NCBI RefSeq assembly: GCF_029839275.1
Contig: NZ_JAOCAH010000003.1
Location: 417,948-481,947 of the forward strand
Length of the DNA: 64,000 bases
From: Pseudomonas sp. GD03944
GTDB taxonomy: Bacteria; Pseudomonadota; Gammaproteobacteria; Pseudomonadales; Pseudomonadaceae
Direction: 5' to 3'
Below, one piece after another: positions 1-7,854 of this stretch. Each line of letters begins with the position of its first letter. Within the stretch, counting starts at the first letter, position 1. The translations under genes were made by a program, and so were the position numbers. The notes below the pieces were generated by a model. That model was not told the DNA's origin and made no database searches. It saw only the letters and a list, made by a program, of their open reading frames with translations.

Positions 1-68
1 TTGTTGACTTGCGGATGGCGCTGCTAAGCTCAAGCGAGGCCCGCTACGCTGGCAGTCGAGGAGGCCGC

Positions 69-569
69 ATGATTCGTTCGATTCTTTACGCTACCGATCT
101 TGGCCTGTACGCCCCTTATGTCCTGCAACATGCGATGTCCCTGACCCGGGCGTTCAACGCCAGCCTGTACGTGGTGCACGCCGTGGAACCCATGGGCCTG
201 TTCGCCGAATCCGTGTTGCAGACCTACCTGGACGAGGAGCGCCTGAAGGACCTGCGCAGCCAGGGGCTCAACACCGTCATGTCCAGCATCGAGCAGCGCG
301 TGCTGGAAGGCTTTCGCGATGAGCTCGGCGAAGCCCAGTACGACCTCGAGGTGATTCGCGCCGTGCGCGTGGTGCAGGGCGACCCGCCCCTGGTGATCCT
401 CGAGGAGGCTCAGAAACTCGGCGTGGATTTGCTGGTCGTAGGCAGTCACAGCCACGGCACGGAGCTGGATATTCCCTTGGGCCGGACAGCGGCGCGCCTG
501 GTGCAACTGTCCGAGGTACCCGTCTACCTGGTGCCCATGCTGCAGCACCGCAACCGGGGTGATCTGTAA
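69..569 (+). CDS. Universal stress protein (UspA family)
   Basis: A 166-residue single-domain Usp protein, cytoplasmic, of the type that binds ATP or AMP under stress. The N-terminus (MIRSILYATDLG) is the usual first strand and loop. The C-terminal part has VVGSHSHGT and a following LGRTA, a variant of the family's nucleotide-binding G-x2-G-x9-G loop. The start at 69 is chosen because AGGAGG lies just upstream; the reading frame is open further 5' but without a ribosome site. It lies upstream of cysB on the same strand, separated by 121 bp that carry two dyads, so it is probably a separate transcription unit. The specific role is unknown. Confidence 0.88.
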   Translation: MIRSILYATDLGLYAPYVLQHAMSLTRAFNASLYVVHAVEPMGLFAESVLQTYLDEERLKDLRSQGLNTVMSSIEQRVLEGFRDELGEAQYDLEVIRAVRVVQGDPPLVILEEAQKLGVDLLVVGSHSHGTELDIPLGRTAARLVQLSEVPVYLVPMLQHRNRGDL

Positions 570-594
570 CCCGACGAAATAACCAACGTATCTA

Positions 595-636
595 AATAAA
601 TCGTCTAGATTTATTCTTTGAACCATTAATATGGTT
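595..636. promoter_or_regulatory. Two tandem perfect dyads upstream of cysB
   Basis: Dyad 1 is AATAAATC-GTCTA-GATTTATT (595-615). Dyad 2 is AACCAT-TAAT-ATGGTT (621-636). Both are perfect inverted repeats in an AT-rich stretch between usp and cysB, 55 to 96 bp before the cysB start. They could be operators for cysB (CysB family members are often autoregulated) or, for the first, part of a usp terminator, although there is no clean T-run. The function is inference. Confidence 0.5.
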
Positions 637-681
637 ATATGTCGCCGTTCGCCACGCGATGGCCGCTTATTCTGCTTTTGA

Positions 682-1665
<984 letters not shown>

Positions 1666-1682
1666 TCGGTGTGACGCCCATG

Positions 1683-1711
1683 AAAAAGCCCGGACATGTC
1701 CGGGCTTTTTT
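1683..1711 (+). terminator. Intrinsic terminator after cysB
   Basis: AAAAAGCCCGGACA-TGTCCGGGCTTTTTT: a 12-bp near-perfect stem followed by T6, 17 bp after the cysB stop. It is symmetric enough to serve the convergent gene that ends at 1733. Confidence 0.93.
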
Positions 1712-1732
1712 GCTTTCTGACGCTGAGTAGCG

Positions 1733-2503
1733 TCAGTCGTAGATGTTCTTCTTCTTCCAGTCTTCGTCGTCGCCCATGTTCTTCAGGCCTTCGGTCAGCT
1801 CGCTGGTGGCCTCGGTTTCAGGCTGGGCGGCATTCAGTACCAGGCTGTTGGCGCGGGCCAGTTGGGCTTCCAGCTGCTTCAGTGCTGCCTGGTAGCGCGT
1901 CGGATCGGGTTGCTTGCGCAGGTACTGCACGCCGCGCTCGAAGGCCAGACGCGCCTGGCCGGGCTGGTTCTGCTGCAGGGCCTGGCGGCCGAGGTTGCCG
2001 AAGAATTCGATGTGCAGCTGCGCCAGCATGTGGCGGATTTCGGCGACCCAGTGCTTGGCCTCGTTGGCCGGCAGGATGCGGTCCTGGGCGCAGCGGGTAA
2101 TCAGGCCATGAAGGTTTTCCAGCTGGAAGCGCACTTCCTTGGCCTTGGCTTCATTGATGATCGGCTGCGGCGCGTTGCGCACGGGGATCGATTCCCCCTG
2201 GGCGATGTGCTTGTTCAGTTCATCGACGTAGCCCTGGGTCTTGGCGTTGCCCTTGTCCAGCGGCAGCAGCCGTTCGGCGAAGTGCAATTGCAGGCGGCTG
2301 AGCACCAGCTTCAGCGCCGGCGTCATCAGCTGGCCGGGGAGGGCATCGGACAGATCGGCCAACCGGCGCAGACGGTCGTTCAGTTCTGCCTTGAGCCGCG
2401 CCTTTTCCAGCTTGCTGTTCTCAACCATATGGTTGATGTAGGCGATGGCGATCAAAATGGCGATACCGCCGACTATCAGCAGCGTAATCACGAGCGGGGA
2501 CAT
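1733..2503 (-). CDS. Membrane-anchored conserved Pseudomonas protein
   Basis: 256 residues. One N-terminal membrane helix (about residues 4-23, LVITLLIVGGIAILIAIAYI) is followed by a long, charged, mostly helical domain with coiled-coil character (residues 28-240) and an acidic, lysine-rich tail ending DDEDWKKKNIYD. GAGAGG precedes the start. No enzymatic motif is visible. It appears to be a conserved inner-membrane protein with its soluble part in the cytoplasm; location next to cysB is conserved in pseudomonads as far as I recall. Function unknown. Confidence 0.85.
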   Translation of the reverse strand: MSPLVITLLIVGGIAILIAIAYINHMVENSKLEKARLKAELNDRLRRLADLSDALPGQLMTPALKLVLSRLQLHFAERLLPLDKGNAKTQGYVDELNKHIAQGESIPVRNAPQPIINEAKAKEVRFQLENLHGLITRCAQDRILPANEAKHWVAEIRHMLAQLHIEFFGNLGRQALQQNQPGQARLAFERGVQYLRKQPDPTRYQAALKQLEAQLARANSLVLNAAQPETEATSELTEGLKNMGDDEDWKKKNIYD

Positions 2504-2623
2504 CGTTACAACCTCTCGAGCACCGGTTTTTCGCCCGAGTGTAGTGCGTTAGCTGTGAAGCTGATAGAGGTGTCTCAGTTTCTGGCCTGAAGTCGTTGAT
2601 TTTAAAAAATATTTACGAGGTGG

Positions 2624-2659
2624 TTGACGACTCCTGAAAGGCTCCATAGAATGCGCGCC
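2624..2659 (+). promoter_or_regulatory. Stable-RNA type promoter of the tRNA cluster
   Basis: TTGACG (2624-2629), 17-bp spacer, TAGAAT (2647-2652), then a GCGCGCC discriminator. This is close to sigma-70 consensus with the GC-rich discriminator typical of stringently controlled stable RNA genes. It would start transcription about 65 nt before the first tRNA. Confidence 0.8.
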
Positions 2660-2724
2660 ACTTCAGCAGCAATGCTAGACAGCATTGAAGCGAAGCCGGA
2701 AAAGCGTTGTAGGTTCCGGGTTGT

Positions 2725-2800
2725 GTCCCCTTCGTCTAGTGGCCTAGGACACCGCCCTTTCACGGCGGTAACAGGGGTTCGAGTCCCCTAGGGGACGCCA
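2725..2800 (+). tRNA. tRNA-Glu (UUC), copy 1
   Basis: 76 nt with a 7-bp acceptor stem (GTCCCCT/AGGGGAC), anticodon stem CCGCC/GGCGG around loop CTTTCAC (anticodon TTC), T-arm GGTTCGAGTCC and an encoded CCA. First gene of a Glu-Gly-Glu-Gly cluster. Confidence 0.98.
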
Positions 2801-2827
2801 CTTTATTCGTAAAGTGGGTTGTACAGT

Positions 2828-2903
<76 letters not shown>

Positions 2904-2976
2904 GTTTCAAGGTGTTGCCCTCGGGCAGCGCAGCAGTCGAACGGTACACCATGCCGGTCGAGGCACAAGTTCCAAG

Positions 2977-3052
2977 GTCCCCTTCGTCTAGTGGCCTAGG
3001 ACACCGCCCTTTCACGGCGGTAACAGGGGTTCGAGTCCCCTAGGGGACGCCA
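2977..3052 (+). tRNA. tRNA-Glu (UUC), copy 2
   Basis: Identical over its 76 nt to the copy at 2725. It is separated from the first Gly gene by a 73-nt spacer, and from the second Gly gene by only 5 nt. Confidence 0.98.
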
Positions 3053-3057
3053 TACAT

Positions 3058-3133
<76 letters not shown>

Positions 3134-3175
3134 TATACGATCCACGAAGTTTTATTGCTTTCATGGATCGCCGAG

Positions 3176-3203
3176 AAAAGGACCTTGATGGTCCTTTTTT
3201 TCG
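3176..3203 (+). terminator. Terminator of the tRNA operon
   Basis: AAAAGGACC-TTGAT-GGTCCTTTTTTT: a strong short stem with a T-tract, consistent with one primary transcript covering all four tRNAs. Confidence 0.9.
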
Positions 3204-3313
3204 TTTCAACGCTCTCTCAATGGACGCCCGCTGGTCTCAAGGCCATTTGGTCCCTGAACCGGGAACATATTCCCGGGCGACTGCATGGCCGGTCAGCCCA
3301 CCGTTGGTGCCTT

Positions 3314-4240
3314 CTACGAGCGATGGTTCGACCACGTCTGCCCATCGCCTGCCGCCGTATTGAAACTTTCCGTATTTCCATCTCGAATCAGGCTCAGGCA
3401 GCGCTTGAGCAGCGGCGAATCGTCATCCTTGCGGTAGCTGATCACGATGGGTGAGGTCGCGCTGGTGTCGAGCAGAGGCGTGTAGCCAATATCGTCGCGG
3501 TGCTGGCGCTGCACCGAGGCCGGTACGAGGCTAATACCGATACCGGCTGCCACCAGGCCGATGGCGGTCTGCAGTTCGTTGGTCATTTGCGCCACACGGA
3601 TCTTCAAGCCATTACGCGCGAACAACTCGAGCACATGATCGGCATAGCTGGGTCGCGGCGTGCCTGGATAAAGTACGAAGGATTCGCGGGCCAGCTCTTC
3701 CAATGAGGCTGGTGCTGCCAGCAATGGGTGCCCGGCGGGTAAGGCCGCGACCAGTGGGTCCTCGTGAATGACCTCCTGGACGATGGCTGGGTCCTCGATA
3801 AGGATGCGGCCGAAGCCGATATCGATTCGGCCGCGTTTGAGAGCCTCTATCTGGGGCAGGGTGGTCAGCTCGGACAGTCCCAGTTCGATGGCAGCTTCGC
3901 CGCGTAATTGACGGATCAGCTCTGGCAGTGCGCCGTATAGCGTCGAGGGGGCGAATCCGATGCCGAACCATTGCCGCTGGCCCTCGGCGATGCGGCGGGT
4001 GTCGTCGCTGACGCGGTCCAGCTGTTCGAGCAGCAGCACGGCGTGTTCGTAAAAGAATCGCCCTGCCTCGGTCAGGCGCAGGGGTCTGCCACGTTCGACC
4101 AGCCTCACGCCCAGCTCCTCCTCCAATTGCTGAATCTGTCGGCTCAGTGGCGGCTGGGCGATATGCAGGCGTTCGGCCGCGCGGGTGAAGTTCAGCGTTT
4201 CTGCCAGCGCGCGGAAGTAGCGCAGATGGCGCAGCTCCAT
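3314..4240 (-). CDS. catR: LysR-type regulator CatR
   Basis: 308-residue LysR protein with an N-terminal helix-turn-helix (residues 1-60, MELRHLRYFRALAETLNFTRAAERLHIAQ pattern) and a muconate-type effector domain. It is divergent from catBC, the arrangement known for CatR, which activates catBC in response to cis,cis-muconate. The start has an excellent AGGAGG, and that ribosome site lies inside a predicted CatR operator (4242-4256), which fits negative autoregulation. Assignment rests on context plus similarity to CatR/BenM/CatM-type proteins. Confidence 0.88.
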   Translation of the reverse strand: MELRHLRYFRALAETLNFTRAAERLHIAQPPLSRQIQQLEEELGVRLVERGRPLRLTEAGRFFYEHAVLLLEQLDRVSDDTRRIAEGQRQWFGIGFAPSTLYGALPELIRQLRGEAAIELGLSELTTLPQIEALKRGRIDIGFGRILIEDPAIVQEVIHEDPLVAALPAGHPLLAAPASLEELARESFVLYPGTPRPSYADHVLELFARNGLKIRVAQMTNELQTAIGLVAAGIGISLVPASVQRQHRDDIGYTPLLDTSATSPIVISYRKDDDSPLLKRCLSLIRDGNTESFNTAAGDGQTWSNHRS

Positions 4241-4241
4241 G

Positions 4242-4256
4242 ATACCTCCTGGGTAT
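4242..4256. promoter_or_regulatory. CatR/BenM-type operator, ATAC-N7-GTAT
   Basis: ATAC (4242-4245), seven bases, GTAT (4253-4256) is the recognition signature known for CatR, BenM and CatM. A half-matching site, ATTG-N7-GTAT, is at 4276-4290, 34 bp away, and could be the lower-affinity activation site nearer the catB promoter. The primary site overlaps the catR ribosome-binding site on the minus strand. Confidence 0.75.
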
Positions 4257-4336
4257 TAAGCCAAATCGATTCAATATTGGACTCGCGTATTTGCGGAGGT
4301 CAATCTCGGCCTGAACAAAAACAAAACCTGAAGGAT

Positions 4337-4459
4337 ATGCTCGTGTTCGCTCGCATCCTTTGTTCTCTCCTGCTATTGACCGGCCTCGCGAACGAGGCGT
4401 CCCGGCGTGTCGCTTCGCTTGTGCGTGGCCTCTACATGCACACGGATCACCGCCCATGA
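4337..4459 (+). CDS. Possible 40-codon leader ORF overlapping catB
   Basis: Starts ATG at 4337 just after AAGGA and reads 40 codons (MLVFARILCSLLLLTGLANE..., a short hydrophobic N-terminus) to a TGA at 4457-4459 that overlaps the catB ATG as ATGA. catB itself has no visible Shine-Dalgarno, so translation coupled to this ORF is possible. AAGGA is closer to the ATG than is ideal, which weakens the case. It may simply be an open frame in the leader. Confidence 0.3.
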   Translation: MLVFARILCSLLLLTGLANEASRRVASLVRGLYMHTDHRP

Positions 4460-5577
4460 GTCTTCCACTGATCGAAAGCCTCGACACCCTGATCGTCGAT
4501 TTGCCCACAATCCGCCCGCACAAACTGGCCATGCATACCATGCAGCAGCAGACCCTTGTGATCCTGCGCCTGCGCTGCAGCGACGGGATCGAAGGGGTCG
4601 GCGAAGCCACCACCATCGGCGGTTTGGCCTATGCCGGAGAAAGCCCGGAAAGCATCAAGATCAACATCGACACCTATTTCGCACCGTTGCTCGTCGGTCA
4701 GCCGGCTGACAACGTCAACGCTGCGATGCTGCGCATTGATCGTGCCGTGCGCGGCAACACCTTTGCTCGTTCGGCAGTGGAAACCGCGTTGCTCGATGCC
4801 CAAGGCAAGCGACTGGGATTGCCTGTCGCCGAACTGTTAGGCGGCCGCGTGCGCAATGGCCTTGAAGTCGCCTGGACGCTGGCCAGCGGCGACACCACAA
4901 AGGACATCGACGAAGCCGAGCGCATGCTCGATCTGCGCCGTCACCGGATATTCAAACTGAAGATCGGCGGCCGTGATGCCGCGCTGGACATCGCCCACGT
5001 GGCGGCGATCAAACGTGCGCTGGGCGATCGCGCCAGCGTGCGGGTGGATGTTAACCAAGCGTGGAGCGAGGCTGTCGCCATTCGTGCCTGCCAGGCGCTA
5101 GGCGATGCCGGCGTCGATCTGATCGAACAGCCGATTCCCCGCCAGGATTTAAAGGCACAGGCGCGTATCAGTGCTCGCAGTCCTACGCCGATCATGGCCG
5201 ACGAAGCCATCGAAAGTGTCGAAGACAGCTTCAATCTGGCCCGTTGCGGCGCCGCACCGGTCTTTGCCCTGAAGATCGCCAAGAACGGGGGGCCGCGCGC
5301 CGTACTGCGTAGCGCCTACATCGCGGAAGCGGCAGGCATCGGTCTGTACGGCGGCACCATGCTCGAAGGCAGCGTCGGCACCCTGGCCTCGGCCCATGCC
5401 CTTGCCACTCTGAGCAAACTGGAATGGCACACCGAGCTGTTCGGCCCGCTGCTGCTGACCGAGGACATTCTCGTCGAGCTGCCGGTTTACCAGGATTTCG
5501 AACTGCAGATCCCCACCACGCCGGGCCTGGGTGTGGTGCTCGACGAAGAACGTCTGCAGCGATTCTGTCGTCACTGA
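4456..5577 (+). CDS. catB: Muconate cycloisomerase CatB
   Basis: Converts cis,cis-muconate to (+)-muconolactone in the catechol ortho-cleavage (beta-ketoadipate) pathway; cytoplasmic, Mn-dependent, enolase superfamily. 373 residues, the usual length. The catalytic pair Lys167 and Lys169 (FKLKIGG), metal ligands in RVDVNQ, DLIEQP and MADEAIES, and ALKIAKNGG with the second catalytic Lys are all present. A frame upstream of 4456 is open, but family alignment begins at MSLPLIESLDTLIVDLP. It is followed 23 bp later by catC. Confidence 0.97.
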   Translation: MSLPLIESLDTLIVDLPTIRPHKLAMHTMQQQTLVILRLRCSDGIEGVGEATTIGGLAYAGESPESIKINIDTYFAPLLVGQPADNVNAAMLRIDRAVRGNTFARSAVETALLDAQGKRLGLPVAELLGGRVRNGLEVAWTLASGDTTKDIDEAERMLDLRRHRIFKLKIGGRDAALDIAHVAAIKRALGDRASVRVDVNQAWSEAVAIRACQALGDAGVDLIEQPIPRQDLKAQARISARSPTPIMADEAIESVEDSFNLARCGAAPVFALKIAKNGGPRAVLRSAYIAEAAGIGLYGGTMLEGSVGTLASAHALATLSKLEWHTELFGPLLLTEDILVELPVYQDFELQIPTTPGLGVVLDEERLQRFCRH

Positions 5578-5600
5578 ACTGAATCTATGAGGAGCTCCCC

Positions 5601-5891
5601 ATGCTGTTTCACGTACGCATGACCGTCAAATTGCCCGCCGACATGCCGGTCGAACAGGCCGCGCGTCTCAAGGCCGATGAAAAGGAGCTGGCGCAGCGCC
5701 TGCAGGGTGAAGGCGTCTGGAGGCACTTGTGGCGCATTGCCGGGCTTTACGCGAATGTCAGCATCTTCGATGTGCCCGATGCACAGGCCCTGCACGACAC
5801 GCTGATGCAGTTGCCGCTGTACCCGTACATGGACATCGAGGTCATGGCGTTGTGTCGACATCCATCATCGATCCGTGACGACGATCGCTGA
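5601..5891 (+). CDS. catC: Muconolactone delta-isomerase CatC
   Basis: 96 residues, full family length. It isomerises muconolactone to 3-oxoadipate enol-lactone, the step after CatB; the family forms a decamer. The N-terminus MLFHVRMTVKLP and the C-terminal PYMDIEVMAL segment are typical. GAGGAG precedes the ATG. Co-transcribed with catB. Unlike many pseudomonads, catA does not follow. Confidence 0.96.
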   Translation: MLFHVRMTVKLPADMPVEQAARLKADEKELAQRLQGEGVWRHLWRIAGLYANVSIFDVPDAQALHDTLMQLPLYPYMDIEVMALCRHPSSIRDDDR

Positions 5892-5980
5892 TGAGGGCCC
5901 TCGAACCACGCGATGGTGAGCGGTGCCCAGCCAGAGGGGCAGATGAACGGCTTTCCGCTGGAGCTCCTCTCTGCTCCAGT

Positions 5981-6004
5981 ACCCGCGGGCGCTCGGGTCT
6001 TTTT
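5981..6004 (+). terminator. Probable terminator after catBC
   Basis: ACCCG-N8-CGGGT followed by CTTTTT, 90 bp past catC and 40 bp before the next gene. The stem is only 5 bp, so it may be leaky and allow read-through into the mandelate-dehydrogenase-like gene. Confidence 0.5.
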
Positions 6005-6044
6005 GATTAGGGAGGCAAGTACCTGTTATGGCCGAGGAGCGCGT

Positions 6045-7244
6045 ATGCGTCGTTTTTACAGTGGCACGGACCTGAGCCGCATTCACAGCGTTGCCGAATT
6101 CGCTTCACAGGCGCGTCGACGCTTGCCGCACTTTGCATGGGAATACCTGTCTGGCGGTGCCGAGGATGAGTCGAGCCTGTTGCGCAACCTTCAGGCTTAT
6201 GCCGAAGTTGGTCTTCAGCAGCGATCCTTGGTGCCGTGCCATGTTCCTGTCACTCGGCGTGCCCTGTTCGGGCTGGATTCATCCATGCCGATGCTGATCG
6301 GTCCTACTGGTTATAACGGCATGCTGTGCCGTGATGCAGATATCCACCTGGCGCGTGCGGCGGCCAAACGCAAGATTCCATTTTGTCTGAGTACCGTGGC
6401 CAACGCCTCATTGGAGCAGGTAGCCGCCCAGGTTCCGGACGCCAATCTGTGGTTTCAGTTGTATGCCATGCGGGATACGCGGATTCAACTGGATCTGCTG
6501 GCCCGGGCCAAGCGAGTCGGTGTCAATACGTTGTTGCTGACCAGCGACGCAATGGTGCTTGGCAACCGCGAGTGGGATCGGCGCAATTTCGTAAGGCCGC
6601 GGCAACTGAGCTTGCTCAATAAAATCGATGTATTGCGTCACCCGCGCTGGTTACGGCAGGTGATGTGGCCGCATGGGTTGCCTTCCATGGGAAATCTCGA
6701 TCCTTATCTACCGACGGGGGAGCGTACAGCGCTTGGCTCAATGAAGTTCATCGGCGAGCAGATGGACAGCTTGCTTGACTGGGATTCTCTGGCTCGGTTG
6801 AGGGATCAGTGGGGCGGTAATCTGTTGCTGAAAGGCGTGTTGCATCCAGCCGATGCCGAGCGCGCGATTGCCTTGGGGGTGAACGGTCTGGTGCTGAGCA
6901 ATCACGGTGGACGTCAGCTCGATGGCGCGCCCAGTGCGTTGGACGCCCTGCGACTGATCGGGCCGCTTGCGCGCGGACGTTTACCCGTACTGCTCGATGG
7001 AGGTATCAGGCGAGGTGCCGATATCGTCAAGGCCCTGGCACTTGGCGCCGATGCGGTGCTGCTCGGGCGAGCTACGTTGTACGGCGTTGCTGTTGGTGGC
7101 GAAGCGGGTGCCTGTCGAGCGCTCGATCTGCTGGCGGAAGAACTGCAGCGCACGCTTAATCTCATGGGCTGCCCGAACATCGATCAGCTTTCGCCTGACT
7201 GGCTGACTCTCAATGGCCGCCCGTTGGTGACAAGCCCTCAATGA
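6045..7244 (+). CDS. FMN-dependent alpha-hydroxy-acid dehydrogenase, mandelate dehydrogenase-like
   Basis: 399 residues, FMN_dh (glycolate oxidase) fold. Diagnostic segments are LIGPTGYNG near residue 88, WFQLY, LTSDAMVLGNRE, the catalytic-base motif LSNHGGRQLDG, and the FMN-phosphate region GGIRRGADIVKALALGADAV. The pattern is closest to MdlB (S-mandelate dehydrogenase) among family members I know; L-lactate dehydrogenase is the alternative. The start at 6045 has GAGGAG six bases upstream, and an in-frame extension to 5913 lacks one. Lying behind catBC, it would fit mandelate to benzoylformate oxidation feeding benzoate, catechol and muconate. Confidence 0.85.
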   Translation: MRRFYSGTDLSRIHSVAEFASQARRRLPHFAWEYLSGGAEDESSLLRNLQAYAEVGLQQRSLVPCHVPVTRRALFGLDSSMPMLIGPTGYNGMLCRDADIHLARAAAKRKIPFCLSTVANASLEQVAAQVPDANLWFQLYAMRDTRIQLDLLARAKRVGVNTLLLTSDAMVLGNREWDRRNFVRPRQLSLLNKIDVLRHPRWLRQVMWPHGLPSMGNLDPYLPTGERTALGSMKFIGEQMDSLLDWDSLARLRDQWGGNLLLKGVLHPADAERAIALGVNGLVLSNHGGRQLDGAPSALDALRLIGPLARGRLPVLLDGGIRRGADIVKALALGADAVLLGRATLYGVAVGGEAGACRALDLLAEELQRTLNLMGCPNIDQLSPDWLTLNGRPLVTSPQ

Positions 7245-7341
7245 GTGCCGGGGCGGGAAACGATGTCTAGCACACGCAGCAGATGTGGCGCATGCTGCGT
7301 TGAAAATGGCGGCCGTAGACGGGCTGCCGTTCGCAGCGCCT

Positions 7342-7370
7342 AAAAAGGCCCGCCGAAGCGGGCCTTTTTC
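7342..7370. terminator. Bidirectional intrinsic terminator
   Basis: AAAAAGGCCCGC-CGAA-GCGGGCCTTTTT lies between the convergent genes ending at 7244 and 7374. The A and T tracts on both sides let it serve both strands. Confidence 0.93.
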
Positions 7371-7373
7371 GTT

Positions 7374-7784
7374 TCAGTGGCTGGTGCCGTCGGTGGGCAG
7401 GGCCAGCAGTCGTTTTTCCTGGTTCCAGTCGAACGGCTCGTCGTTTTCTTCGGCTTCGAAGCGGCGTTCGTCCAGGCGCTGGAAGAGGGCGATTTCCTCG
7501 TCCGGCATGAAGTGCAGGCAGTCGCCGCCGAAGAACCACAGCAGGTCGCGCGGCACCAGGTGGGCGATCTGCGGGTAACGGTGGAAGATCTGGCTGATCA
7601 GTTCCTGGCCCAGGTACAGGCTGCTTTCCGGATCGCGGGGCAGCTCGCTGAGCAGCTCGTCATAACGCTCGACAAACATCGCATGGCTGTCATCGAGAAT
7701 CTGCTCGGCCTCACCCAGGGCGACCAGGATGCCGCGCAGGTGGGTAAGCAGGGCGAGGTGGTGATCGAGGGTGCTGATGGCCAT
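7374..7784 (-). CDS. Conserved hypothetical protein beside fadE
   Basis: 136 residues, acidic, no membrane segment. Contains HYPQIAHL-like and WFFGGDCLHFMPDEEI segments that look strongly conserved. I believe it matches the group named 'PA2817 family' in Pseudomonas annotations, which also lies near fadE; this is memory, not a search. AGGA precedes the start. It lies 70 bp downstream of fadE on the same strand and may be co-transcribed. Function unknown. Confidence 0.8.
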   Translation of the reverse strand: MAISTLDHHLALLTHLRGILVALGEAEQILDDSHAMFVERYDELLSELPRDPESSLYLGQELISQIFHRYPQIAHLVPRDLLWFFGGDCLHFMPDEEIALFQRLDERRFEAEENDEPFDWNQEKRLLALPTDGTSH

Positions 7785-7854
7785 GGTGCAATCCTGTTGA
7801 GCAAAACGGGCGCGGGAGTATAAGACTCCCGGCGCCCGCTGTCCCGTTCGCCGG

